From an uncultured Campylobacter sp. (GTDB lineage: Bacteria > Campylobacterota > Campylobacteria > Campylobacterales > Campylobacteraceae), in assembly GCF_963526985.1 (NCBI RefSeq), contig NZ_CAURPW010000002.1:1-64000 (forward strand): a stretch of DNA of 64,000 bases, read 5' to 3'. Every line of letters begins with the position of its first letter. Positions within the stretch are counted from its first letter, which is position 1. The notes beneath the pieces were generated by a model. It was not told the DNA's origin and did no database searches. It saw nothing but the letters and a program-made list of their open reading frames with translations. The position numbers and the translations under genes are program-made. Positions 32,168 to 41,072 of this stretch are shown piece by piece.

Positions 32168-34226
32168 CGTTCGCATCGCGCATCTAACCAAAAACCGCGC
32201 TAGGTTTATCTGCGAACGCATAGGCGAAAACTGCGACGAGAGCCATTTGGAAGCGCAAATTTCCGAATTTAAATACGTAAAAAGCGTCAGAGTAAATAAA
32301 AAAGCCAAGAGCATCGTGGTCGGCTTTGAGTCAAATTTAGACGAGATTAAAGATTTTATCGAGAATTTACCGATTAAAAATTTAAGCAAGCGTAAAGAAG
32401 AGCCGAGCAAGGCTGAAATTTATAAAGCCGCAGCCGCTTTAGCTCTCACTCCGTTGATTAACAGTAATGGCGTAAAGGCCGCAGTTAGCCTCGTTGCCGC
32501 AGCCCCTTTGCTAAAAGAAGGCGCAAGCGAAGCCGTAAATGAGGGCGTAACCTCAAAGGCTCTTGAAGCCGCGGCTGTCGGCGTGAGCTTAGCTAGACGC
32601 GACTTTTTAGCCGCAAATAGCACGAATCTCATGCTAACGATCGGCGAATATATGGAAGAAAGCGCCGTACATCGCAGCGACGATCTTATCAAAGAACTAG
32701 CCCGTCCAAACATCGAAGAGGTCTGGATCGAGATAAATAATAGCGGCGAAAAATCTCTCAAAAAGATCTCGACCGCCGACGTCAAAGTAGGCGACATCGT
32801 GGTCGTCGGCGCAGGCGAGAGTATCGGTATAGACGGCTATATCGTCGAAGGCACCGCAAGCGTAAATCAAGTCTCGATGACGGGCGAAGCAGAACCGGTC
32901 AAAAAAGAGCGCGGCGACCGCGTGATGAGCGGAACGGTCGTAGAAGACGGGCGCATCAAAATTTGGGCCGAGAGCATAGCCGCCGAGAGCGCGACTGCGA
33001 GGATAAAATCATACATCCAAAGCTCGCTAAACGAAAAATCCTCCGTCGGATTAAAAGCCACAAGACTAGCCGACAAGCTAGTGCCCGTGACGCTAAGCCT
33101 AGCCGGCGTTTCGTATCTGCTTAGCCGCGATATGACGCGCGTTGCTAGCGTCTTGCAGGCGGATTACTCCTGCGCGCTAAAGCTAGCCACGCCCGTCGCC
33201 TTTAAATCAAGCATCTCAAAAGCCGGCCGCAACGGCGTATTGATAAAGGGCGCTAAATCTATCGAAGCGCTAGCGAGCGCCGATACCTTCGTCTTTGATA
33301 AAACGGGTACGCTAACGCACGGCAGCCTAAGCGTCGTCAAGGTTCACTCGTTTAAAAAAGAATTTAGCGAAGCGCAACTGTTAAATTTGACCGCAAGCGC
33401 CGAGGAGCACTACTTCCACCCCGTAGCCGAGGCCATCGTAAAAGCCGCTAGGGAGATAGGCTTTCACCATATCCATCACGACGAGGTCGAGTTTATCGTC
33501 GCTCACGGCGTGAAAACCTACGTAGGCGGCAAAGAGGTCGTGATCGGCTCGCGACATTTTTTAGAGGACGACGAGCAAATTTCGTTTAGTAAGCACGAAG
33601 AGATCATAAAAAACGAGGTAAATAGCGGACTTACGCTGCTATACGTAGGCTACGACAAAGAGCTTTTAGGCATTATCGCCATGCGCGACACTATGCGAGA
33701 AAACGCCGCACAGACGCTAGCAAAACTGCGAAAACTGGGCGTAAAGGAGCTCATTATGCTAACGGGCGACGTGCAGTCTAAAGCCGATCAAGTAGCAAGC
33801 GAACTAGGCATCGATAGAGTCTATGCAAACTGCCTACCTACCGACAAAGCAGGCATCATAGAGCAGTTAAAGGCCGAGGGTAAAAAAGTAGCCTTTATCG
33901 GAGACGGCATAAACGACGCGCCAAGCCTCACCAAGGCTCACGTAGGCATCAGCATGCAAAGAGGCGCGGACATAGCAAAAGCTACTGCCGACATAAGCCT
34001 GCTAAAAGACGACATCGGCTCCGTCGCCGTCGCAAAAGACATAGCAAATAAAACCATGAAGCTGATAAATACGAATTTTAACGCCACCGTCGGTATAAAC
34101 TCGCTCATCCTAGCAGGCGCGACGTTTGGGCTCTTTAACCCTATCGCCACGGCCGTTTTGCACAACGGTACAACGATCGGACTACTGGCAAATTCGATGA
34201 AAGGCGTCAAAATAGGCGCAAAATAA
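32151..34226 (+). CDS. P1B-type (FezB-like) heavy-metal ATPase
   Basis: 691 residues. Residues 1-70 form an HMA-like region without CxxC. P-type motifs are intact: TGE (244-246), the phosphorylated DKTGT (383-387), HP (423-424) and GDGINDA (584-590). The membrane metal site that is CPC in copper and zinc pumps reads S340-C341-A342 (DYSCALKLATP), with no proline. P1B pumps with this altered motif and small membrane partners include the P1B-6 group that contains FezB, the ferrosome pump. It is the sixth gene of a tight operon (17-bp overlap upstream). The N-terminal helices are short and Ala-rich. Iron transport is inferred. Confidence 0.82.
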   Translation: MTPKNNVRIAHLTKNRARFICERIGENCDESHLEAQISEFKYVKSVRVNKKAKSIVVGFESNLDEIKDFIENLPIKNLSKRKEEPSKAEIYKAAAALALTPLINSNGVKAAVSLVAAAPLLKEGASEAVNEGVTSKALEAAAVGVSLARRDFLAANSTNLMLTIGEYMEESAVHRSDDLIKELARPNIEEVWIEINNSGEKSLKKISTADVKVGDIVVVGAGESIGIDGYIVEGTASVNQVSMTGEAEPVKKERGDRVMSGTVVEDGRIKIWAESIAAESATARIKSYIQSSLNEKSSVGLKATRLADKLVPVTLSLAGVSYLLSRDMTRVASVLQADYSCALKLATPVAFKSSISKAGRNGVLIKGAKSIEALASADTFVFDKTGTLTHGSLSVVKVHSFKKEFSEAQLLNLTASAEEHYFHPVAEAIVKAAREIGFHHIHHDEVEFIVAHGVKTYVGGKEVVIGSRHFLEDDEQISFSKHEEIIKNEVNSGLTLLYVGYDKELLGIIAMRDTMRENAAQTLAKLRKLGVKELIMLTGDVQSKADQVASELGIDRVYANCLPTDKAGIIEQLKAEGKKVAFIGDGINDAPSLTKAHVGISMQRGADIAKATADISLLKDDIGSVAVAKDIANKTMKLINTNFNATVGINSLILAGATFGLFNPIATAVLHNGTTIGLLANSMKGVKIGAK

Positions 34227-34243
34227 ATTTGAAGGGATGACGG

Positions 34244-35704
34244 TTGATAGATAAAATTTTAAAATTTATGAACGACGAGATGTCGCTAGCCAACGACTTT
34301 TTATACGGCTATTTTTTGGTTATAGTGCTCGTTCTTACGGGTATTTATTTTAGCTATATCACGAGATTCGTGCAGTTTAGGATGTTTTTTGAGGCCTGCA
34401 AAGTTTTAGTCGAGAAAAAAGACAAATACAACAAGCACCACCTCACGCCCTTTCAGGCGCTTATGATCTCCACCGCATCGCGCGTGGGTATCGGAAATAT
34501 CGCGGGCATCTCCGCCGCTATCGTCGCAGGCGGTCCAGGCGCGCTATTTTGGATGTGTTTGATGGCTTTTTTGGGCGCGGCTTCGGCATTCGCCGAGAGT
34601 ACGCTAGCTCAAATTTACAAGACCAAAGACGTATTCGGCTTTAAAGGCGGCCCGGCATACTACATCAAAAACGGCCTAGGCATTAAGTGGCTAGCTACAC
34701 TTTTTGCCGTTATCCTCGTCATCACCTACGCATACGGATTTAACGGCCTACAAAGCTACACTATGACCTCCGCCTTTCAAATTTACTACGACCAAAGCGC
34801 GAGCGCTACGAGCTTTAGCGATAGCGGCTTGCCCGTGGGTATCGGCCTCATACTTACCGCATTTGCGGCGGTGATGTTTTTTAGCAAGAGCCATATTATC
34901 GGCAAGGTTAGCTCCTATATCGTGCCTTTTATGGCGCTTGCTTACATCCTGTTAGCTTTTATCGCAATATGCTTAAATTTAGACAAGCTCTCGTCCGTCT
35001 TTGATATGATTATAAAAAGCGCCTTTGATTTTAAGGCGATATTCGGCGGATTTGCCGGTAGCGTGATCGTCTACGGTATCAAGCGCGGACTGTTTTCAAA
35101 CGAAGCCGGCATGGGTTCTGCGCCAAACGCTGCGGCTGCTGCCCACACGAGCCACCCGGTTAAGCAAGGACTCGTGCAGGCGATGGCGGTTTTTATAGAT
35201 ATGACGATCTGTGTGGCTTCGGGTATGATAGTGCTTTTCTCGCAGGCTTATATCACAAAGCAAACCGGCGTTAGCGGCGAGCCGCTCACCGCTCTTCCTT
35301 TAGTACAGGCCGCGATGCGCGAGTACTTCGGCGAGATAGGGCTGCACTTCACGACGCTTGCGGTGGTGCTTTTTGCCATCACGTCGCTGATTGGCAACTA
35401 TTACTACGCGCAGGCAAATATCAAATATCTCACGAAAAATCACAAAATCGCCACGGCATTTAAGATTACAGCAGTCGCGATGATATTCGTCGGGGCGCAG
35501 ATGAACCTAACTATCGCGTGGAATATCGCCGACATCACGATGGCTGCGATGGCTACGATAAATATCGCTGCGATTTTCATGCTCTCAAAAGTCATGATAA
35601 AAGCCCTAAAAGACTACGAATCGCAAAGAAAAGCGGGGCTAAATCCGGAATTTGACCCAGAGAGTATCGGCATAAAAAATACCTCTTGCTGGAGTAAAAA
35701 ATGA
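34244..35704 (+). CDS. Alanine/glycine:cation symporter (AgcS/AlsT family)
   Basis: 486 residues and about 10-11 transmembrane helices. It imports Ala or Gly with Na+. The family signature SRVGIGNIAGISAAIVAGGPGALFWM is present, as are GGPAYYIKNGLG and KRGLFSNEAGMGSAPNAAAAAHTSHP. The chosen start is a TTG at 34244 behind GAAGGGATGAC; an in-frame ATG at 34268 is an alternative eight codons later. It lies 17 bp after the ATPase gene and overlaps the following gene by 4 bp, so it is in the same transcript. Its link to iron storage is not obvious. Confidence 0.9.
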   Translation: MIDKILKFMNDEMSLANDFLYGYFLVIVLVLTGIYFSYITRFVQFRMFFEACKVLVEKKDKYNKHHLTPFQALMISTASRVGIGNIAGISAAIVAGGPGALFWMCLMAFLGAASAFAESTLAQIYKTKDVFGFKGGPAYYIKNGLGIKWLATLFAVILVITYAYGFNGLQSYTMTSAFQIYYDQSASATSFSDSGLPVGIGLILTAFAAVMFFSKSHIIGKVSSYIVPFMALAYILLAFIAICLNLDKLSSVFDMIIKSAFDFKAIFGGFAGSVIVYGIKRGLFSNEAGMGSAPNAAAAAHTSHPVKQGLVQAMAVFIDMTICVASGMIVLFSQAYITKQTGVSGEPLTALPLVQAAMREYFGEIGLHFTTLAVVLFAITSLIGNYYYAQANIKYLTKNHKIATAFKITAVAMIFVGAQMNLTIAWNIADITMAAMATINIAAIFMLSKVMIKALKDYESQRKAGLNPEFDPESIGIKNTSCWSKK

Positions 35705-35982
35705 AAATAGGCGGGGAACTTTTAAATTTACAAACCCATAGAAAAGTCGCCAAGGTCGGCATGAGCGTTACTTTAGCCGCCGTTTGCGTCACGGCTTTGG
35801 GGATGCTCGGACGTAACAAAGGCGGCTTTAAAAAGTGGCACGTAGCCTCAGGCGTCGCGTTTATAGGTTTTTCGCTCTATCACGCGGGCCTCTACGATAA
35901 CGGTTTTTTTAGAAACATGATCGTAAACGCAAATAAGAAAAACGCCGAAGCAAAGAGGCTAGCAAGCGATGATAAAGCTTAG
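35701..35982 (+). CDS. Small two-helix membrane protein
   Basis: 93 residues. An N-terminal amphipathic region precedes two hydrophobic helices (KVGMSVTLAAVCVTALGMLG and WHVASGVAFIGFSLYHAGLY) and a Lys/Asn-rich tail. Two histidines in the second helix (positions near 51 and 66, in KWHVASG and LYHAGLY) could bind a heme or metal, which is speculative. It overlaps the symporter gene by 4 bp and ModD by 14 bp. I do not recognise the family. Confidence 0.65.
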   Translation: MKIGGELLNLQTHRKVAKVGMSVTLAAVCVTALGMLGRNKGGFKKWHVASGVAFIGFSLYHAGLYDNGFFRNMIVNANKKNAEAKRLASDDKA

Positions 35983-36811
35983 CGACGCCGAAATTTTAGC
36001 CTATATCGGCGAGGATCTGCCCTACTTTGATCTCACGACCTCGCTTCAGAGCATCCGCAAAAATGCCGTTTTAACCATACTGCCGCGCGAGGACGTGACA
36101 GTTAGCTGCGTAGACGTCGCCGCTCGCATCGCGCAGTTGCTTGACTGCGAGGCGCAAATTTGCGTCCCAAACTCAGCCGTCGCAGCCGCAAAAGAGCCGA
36201 TCGTAAAAATAAACGGCAGCTACGATAACGTACATAAAGCCTGGAAACTGGCGCAAATTTGCCTAGAGTACGCCTGTAAGATCGCCACCTACGCAAGTAC
36301 GATGAACGAGGCAGCAAAAAGCGTAAATCCAAAATGCGAAATCCTAGCCACGCGCAAGAGCTTCCCGTTTGCTAAGAAATTTTGCCTAAAAGCCGTGCTT
36401 GAGGGCGGCTGCGGCATACATAGGCTAAATTTGAGCGATAGCGTGCTATTTTTCAAAAATCACATCAAGGCTTACGATTCTTACAAGGAGTTTTTGGCTC
36501 AAATTCCAACCTTTAAAACAAAAGCTCCCGAGCGCAAAATCGCAGTCGAGTGCGAAAATCTAAACGACTGCGAAGCGCTTTTAAGGGCGGGTGCCGACGT
36601 CGTGCAGTGCGATAAATTTACGCCGGAAGCCGTAAAGCAAGCAGTGGATCTACGAGACAAAATCGCCCCAAACGCAGCCCTAGTCGCAAGCGGCGGGATA
36701 AATCTAAAAAACGTCAGGGAATTTGCTAGCGCCGGCGCGGACGCCCTGGTTACGTCAGCTATGTACACGCAAGGTATGGCAGATATCACGGCGATTTTAG
36801 AGATAGTATAA
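35969..36811 (+). CDS. modD: ModD, quinolinate phosphoribosyltransferase-like protein
   Basis: 280 residues. ModD proteins are homologues of nicotinate-nucleotide pyrophosphorylase (NadC) found with molybdate transport genes; their reaction is not settled. Segments that fit are DLTTSLQSI near the N-terminus, ILATRKSFPFAKKFCLKAV (NadC has TRKT-P), GCGIHRLNLSD, IAVECENLNDCEALL, and the C-terminal barrel motif LVASGGINLKNVREFASAGADALVT. No molybdate genes are next to it here; instead it ends the nine-gene ferrosome-like operon. It overlaps the preceding gene by 14 bp. The convergent helicase gene starts its stop codon 30 bp later. Confidence 0.85.
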   Translation: MIKLSDAEILAYIGEDLPYFDLTTSLQSIRKNAVLTILPREDVTVSCVDVAARIAQLLDCEAQICVPNSAVAAAKEPIVKINGSYDNVHKAWKLAQICLEYACKIATYASTMNEAAKSVNPKCEILATRKSFPFAKKFCLKAVLEGGCGIHRLNLSDSVLFFKNHIKAYDSYKEFLAQIPTFKTKAPERKIAVECENLNDCEALLRAGADVVQCDKFTPEAVKQAVDLRDKIAPNAALVASGGINLKNVREFASAGADALVTSAMYTQGMADITAILEIV

Positions 36812-36840
36812 TTTGCAAATTTAACAGACTCTTTGGCGCG

Positions 36841-38847
36841 TCAAATTTGCGCTTGCAACTCCAAATTTTTGGTAAAATTTTCCGAAATTTCAAAATGCTT
36901 TATACCTATACTACACAAATATTCATACACTCCGTCATAAAATTTCGGATTCATGGTAGGATCACCTTCATCTCCACGTGGTACAAAAATAATAAACCCC
37001 TGTCTAGCTCTTGTTAGCAAAACCCTATATGAGTTTTTTAGATATAGCATATTTTCCTCTTTATTTACTTTTTGCCATTTTGTACCTTTAAAATTATAAT
37101 ATTCAAACTTTCTACCATTAAACCTTAAATTTGCATCCCAACATACTATACTCCAATCAAGTTCAAGCCCCTGTATATCAAATTCCGTAGCAGTCTCCTC
37201 AAGATAATACGACGAACGCACATCATCTTTACTATTGAGAAACCAGTCTGGCGCATTAATTTTATTTTGCACCCATACACCGTATTTTCTCAAGCGTTTT
37301 GCGCCAGAACTCGCAGTTATGCCATATCGCTGCGTTCCTTTGGCTGCATCTTTTATCCACTTTTTGGCTGCGGCTAAATCTCTTGTAATGTATATAGGGT
37401 AATCTTTTTTAACCACTGAATATAGTTGTCTAGCACTTAATATGTCTACATCCAAAATAGCCTTTATCAAAGCAGCAACCTTTTCGCTTCTAAAAGAGCG
37501 CAATGATACCGCCAGATGCAAATCCTCTTTTTTATTGTATTTAAGTCCGCTGATCAAATTTTCAAATTTATTACCCTTAGAATACTCGTCATCTGTTATT
37601 TTATCTGACAGATAAACTTCCCAGTCAAAATATTTTTCCTTCAAAGAGTCAAACCAACCACCTATCCCGGCAGATTCCCCCTTATTTATCTCTTGCCCTC
37701 CACCTATAAGACAAACTATCACAGCCCAGCCAACATGTCTATTTAAAATACTGATTAAAAAGTCCGGCTCAGACATATTAAAATTTGCCTTACCCTTTTT
37801 TACTTTCATAAAATTTGACAAATTTGGCTCATCCCAAGCTCGTTGCGCTTCGTCAAATATAACAACTCTCTCAACAGGCGGCTCATCTGTCGATATAGCG
37901 TCATCTCTAAAATGATGGATTATTTGTATAAAATCTTTTACTTTTCTTTGAGCATCTACTTTAGAAGTATTGTTTGCTAAAGCACCATCACGCGTTAGCG
38001 CCTCTTGCAAAACATCAACCAGCGGTCCGTTTCCAGACAAAAAAACAGCATGTTCATTCTCATCTACCCCTTGCCTTTCTACCGCTATATTTAGCCCAGC
38101 CAGGGTCTTTCCAGCTCCTGGAACACCTGTTATAAAACAAATAGATTTTTTGTTATTTTTTTTGCTATATTCGATTATATCACTAACGCTTTTCATTGTT
38201 TTGCTTAAATTTATAGCGCTAGCATCATTTCTAGAGATATCCTCGACATTATGTTTACTATATAAAATACGAGCGGCTTCTATTATAGTTGGGGTTGGCA
38301 TATATTCTGAGTCTATCCAAATTTGAGGATCAAATGAGTATCTATCATATTTTTCGCAAACCAGCGATATATATTTACCTATATTATGTTGATTACATAA
38401 AATAACATCTAAAATATTTGACTTTACTTCAGATATTTCTTTAAATTTTTCATTTGCCTCAGTACAAATAAGCATAGGAACCAATAGTCTATTATGACTC
38501 TGCTTGTGAAAACAACTAAGATCAAGCGCATAATCCATAGCCTGATCAATCCCGTGTCGAGGATACTCGTTCGCTCCGACTTTAAATTCCAAAAGAAAGA
38601 TAATTCCTTTATAAATTAAGACATTGTCGATTCTACTCCCTATTCTCGGTATTGTGTACTCAAACAATACGTGTCCATTTTCAAACGGCGCAAGCTCTCT
38701 TTTTAAAATTTCAATTTCACTTTCCCATGCATTTTTCTGTAATTTTTTGGCCTCAGATTGATCATTTCGTGCTAGCTTACCACAAATAGAATCCTGATCT
38801 TCATTTACAAAACTGCTCACGCTGCTAGAATAATAATATCTTTTCAT
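36841..38847 (-). CDS. PD-(D/E)XK nuclease-like / DUF2075 (Schlafen group 3) helicase
   Basis: 668 residues, cytosolic. Residues 55-150 look like a restriction-type PD-(D/E)XK fold: E63, D74 (GSRIDNVLIYKG) and E87-x-K89 (LLEFKVG). A superfamily-1 helicase/DUF2075 core follows: Walker A GVPGAGKT (241-248), Walker B VVIFDEAQ (328-335), FDIQGLELDW and the arginine-finger motif YRVLLTRARQGF. The Walker motifs and nuclease residues are intact. The gene is clearly more AT-rich than both neighbours, which suggests recent acquisition. It sits alone between modD (convergent, 29 bp) and glyS. This architecture occurs in antiphage and RNA-targeting contexts, so a defence role is plausible but unproven. 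Confidence 0.82.
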   Translation of the reverse strand: MKRYYYSSSVSSFVNEDQDSICGKLARNDQSEAKKLQKNAWESEIEILKRELAPFENGHVLFEYTIPRIGSRIDNVLIYKGIIFLLEFKVGANEYPRHGIDQAMDYALDLSCFHKQSHNRLLVPMLICTEANEKFKEISEVKSNILDVILCNQHNIGKYISLVCEKYDRYSFDPQIWIDSEYMPTPTIIEAARILYSKHNVEDISRNDASAINLSKTMKSVSDIIEYSKKNNKKSICFITGVPGAGKTLAGLNIAVERQGVDENEHAVFLSGNGPLVDVLQEALTRDGALANNTSKVDAQRKVKDFIQIIHHFRDDAISTDEPPVERVVIFDEAQRAWDEPNLSNFMKVKKGKANFNMSEPDFLISILNRHVGWAVIVCLIGGGQEINKGESAGIGGWFDSLKEKYFDWEVYLSDKITDDEYSKGNKFENLISGLKYNKKEDLHLAVSLRSFRSEKVAALIKAILDVDILSARQLYSVVKKDYPIYITRDLAAAKKWIKDAAKGTQRYGITASSGAKRLRKYGVWVQNKINAPDWFLNSKDDVRSSYYLEETATEFDIQGLELDWSIVCWDANLRFNGRKFEYYNFKGTKWQKVNKEENMLYLKNSYRVLLTRARQGFIIFVPRGDEGDPTMNPKFYDGVYEYLCSIGIKHFEISENFTKNLELQAQI

Positions 38848-38886
38848 GAAAATATCTCAGTTGTTTAGATTTAGAATTTAAAGTTT

Positions 38887-38909
38887 TAGAAGCGGCATCA
38901 CCGCTTCTA
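38887..38909 (-). terminator. Hairpin after glyS
   Basis: TAGAAGCGG (38887-38895) pairs with CCGCTTCTA (38901-38909) around a 5-base loop, directly after the glyS stop codon. No T-run follows on the minus strand, so termination strength is uncertain. Confidence 0.5.
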
Positions 38910-38913
38910 GCGT

Positions 38914-40947
38914 TTATAGGCTTATCTCTTTTATATCGGCGATTTTAAGGAATTCCGCATAAATTTGTCCTACGAGCGCAAGGCGGTTTTTACGCACGAG
39001 CTCATCCTCGGCGTTTATCATTACGTTATCAAAAAACTCGTCTATCGCGGCTTTTAGACCGAAAAGATTTTTTAGGCGTTCGCTGTATGAGCCGCCTGCT
39101 TTTACCGCGGCCTTAAAGGCGTCGTTTAACTTTTTCTCGCTCTGGTTTTCAAATTTCGCCTCATCTACCGCGCCAAAATTTTCATCTTTGATGATGTTTG
39201 CCAGACGCTTAAACGTGCTGAAATTTTGCCTAAAGTCCTCCGCCGCGCAGATCGCGCCTAGAGCCTCTATCGCCTCGCACTGCGCGAGCACGTCGCCCTT
39301 TTTGCTAGCTAGGCAGGCTTTTACGACGGACGGGTTCACGTCAAAGAATGTATAAAGTCTATCGAAAATGAAATTTATGAGCGCCTCGACGTCAAATTTA
39401 GCGTAGCCCTCCGCCGTCTCGCGCAAAAACGCTGCGATATCAAAGTTTAGATTTTCGTTTTGGATGATCTTGATGACGCCGTTAGCCGCGCGGCGGAGCG
39501 CATACGGGTCTTTGTTGCCGCTTGGGATCTTGCCCGCGCTAAAAAGCCCGATTAGCGTCTCGAGCTTGATCGCGAGCGCGACGACAGAGCTAAAGATAGT
39601 GCTAGGTAGCGCGCTAGCCTCGCCGCTAGGCAGATATTGCTCCTTGATCGCGGTTACGACGTTTTCGTTTTCGCCCTTAGCCGCCGCGTAGTAGCCGCCC
39701 ATCACGCCTTGAAGCTCGGTAAACTCATACACCATCTGCGTGGTTAGATCGGCCTTACTCAGCATCACGGCGCGCTCCAGCAGCGCCTCGTAGCCCTCTC
39801 CCGCGCACGCTTTTAGCCTATCGGCGCAGATTTTAGCCAGCCGTTTTGCGACGCCTAGCTCGCGCACGCTTTTGTCAAATGTGCTGCCAAGCTCCTTTAG
39901 ATAGGTGATATTTTTTAGCTTTTCTGGGCCAAACTCATGCGCTAGGTCGCTGCGCCAGAAAAACATCGCGTCGCTAAGCCTCGCGCGAAGTACTTTTTCA
40001 TTGCCTTTTACTATAAGCGCAGGCTCGGGCGAGATGGCGTTGCTGACGACTACGAAGCGATTAGCGAGCTTACCGCCCTCAAAAACGGGAAAATACCTTT
40101 GATTTTCCTTCATCGAGGTGATGATGACCTCGCTAGGCACTTCCAAAAACTCCCGCTCAAAGCCGCCCAGCAGTGCGGTCGGATGCTCGGTGATCGCTAC
40201 GACTTCGTCTAGCAACGCCTCGTCAACCTCGACCGTTACGCCATTTTTAGCTTCGATCTGCTTAAATTCGCTCAAAATTTTCTCTCGGCGCGCGTTTTGA
40301 TCGAGGATTACGCCGATTTTAGGCATCGCGGCGAAATAATCTTTTGCGTTTTTGACAGTAAATTTATCGTAGCTTACGCTTCTATGCATGAAAATACTAT
40401 TGCCGCTTTCCACGTCAAATTTGTTAAATTTAACGACCTCGTTTCCAAGCAGGCACAAAAACGAGCGTACCGGGCGGATAAACTCGAATTTACCCTCGCC
40501 CCAGCGCATAGATTTGCCGAAATTGAAGCTCAGCAAAAACTTCTCGATCATATCTCCCAGAAGCTCCGCGCTTGGCTTACCCGCGACCGGCTTTTTGTAG
40601 TAGAGCACCTCTTTGCCGCCGACGGTTTCAAATTTTAGCTCGGACTCTGCGATGCCGCATTTTTTAGCAAAACTTAGCGCGGCAGGCGTCCATGCGCCGT
40701 CTTTTTGCGCGACTTGCCTCGGCGCGCCGATAAACTCGCTAAAACCATCCTCCTGACGCACCGCAAATTTCGGGTGATAAAACGCGATCCTGCGCGGCGT
40801 GTAGTAAAACTCGCACTCGCTATCCAGGCCGTTTTGCGCTAGCGTCTCGCGCCACTTAGCCGCGACGTTGCCGCACTCTTTTAAAAACGGGATCGCCGGC
40901 AGCTCCTCGACGCCGATCTCCACGATCAGTTCTTTTGTTTCGCTCAT
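38914..40947 (-). CDS. glyS: Glycyl-tRNA synthetase beta subunit
   Basis: 677 residues, the usual length of GlyS in the alpha2-beta2 bacterial enzyme that charges tRNA(Gly). It shows the N-terminal LIVEIGVEELPA, RWGEGKFEFIRPVR, the HRSVSYDKFTV-type core, the degenerate HD region and the C-terminal anticodon-binding domain (about residues 560-677). The alpha subunit gene glyQ is not in the window. The ATG overlaps the stop codon of a 42-codon gene (ATGA), with AAAAGGATAAAA before it. It is the last gene of a minus-strand chain from trmL. Confidence 0.96.
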   Translation of the reverse strand: MSETKELIVEIGVEELPAIPFLKECGNVAAKWRETLAQNGLDSECEFYYTPRRIAFYHPKFAVRQEDGFSEFIGAPRQVAQKDGAWTPAALSFAKKCGIAESELKFETVGGKEVLYYKKPVAGKPSAELLGDMIEKFLLSFNFGKSMRWGEGKFEFIRPVRSFLCLLGNEVVKFNKFDVESGNSIFMHRSVSYDKFTVKNAKDYFAAMPKIGVILDQNARREKILSEFKQIEAKNGVTVEVDEALLDEVVAITEHPTALLGGFEREFLEVPSEVIITSMKENQRYFPVFEGGKLANRFVVVSNAISPEPALIVKGNEKVLRARLSDAMFFWRSDLAHEFGPEKLKNITYLKELGSTFDKSVRELGVAKRLAKICADRLKACAGEGYEALLERAVMLSKADLTTQMVYEFTELQGVMGGYYAAAKGENENVVTAIKEQYLPSGEASALPSTIFSSVVALAIKLETLIGLFSAGKIPSGNKDPYALRRAANGVIKIIQNENLNFDIAAFLRETAEGYAKFDVEALINFIFDRLYTFFDVNPSVVKACLASKKGDVLAQCEAIEALGAICAAEDFRQNFSTFKRLANIIKDENFGAVDEAKFENQSEKKLNDAFKAAVKAGGSYSERLKNLFGLKAAIDEFFDNVMINAEDELVRKNRLALVGQIYAEFLKIADIKEISL

Positions 40948-41072
40948 TTTTTATCCTTTTTTAAATTTTGTCTTCTTTTGTTTCTCTCAAGCGTCTGCGT
41001 GACGAATCCGCGCATCAAAAATATCATAAAAAGCACGAATGCGCCAAGCATCACCGCGTCAATTATCTTCAT
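40944..41072 (-). CDS. 42-residue membrane protein between EEP nuclease and glyS
   Basis: A short frame of 42 codons: MKIIDAVMLGAFVLFMIFLM, then RGFVTQTLERNKRRQNL and a Lys-rich end. It has one transmembrane helix (residues 5-20) and a basic cytosolic tail. Its start lies 14 bp inside the end of the EEP nuclease gene and its stop overlaps the glyS ATG in the coupling arrangement ATGA, so it bridges two genes with no gap. That tiling, and the protein's sensible composition, argue for a real small gene. I do not recognise the family. Ribosome-site evidence is weak (CAAATTTGGATAGAAA), with GGAT 5-8 bp upstream. Confidence 0.6.
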   Translation of the reverse strand: MKIIDAVMLGAFVLFMIFLMRGFVTQTLERNKRRQNLKKDKK

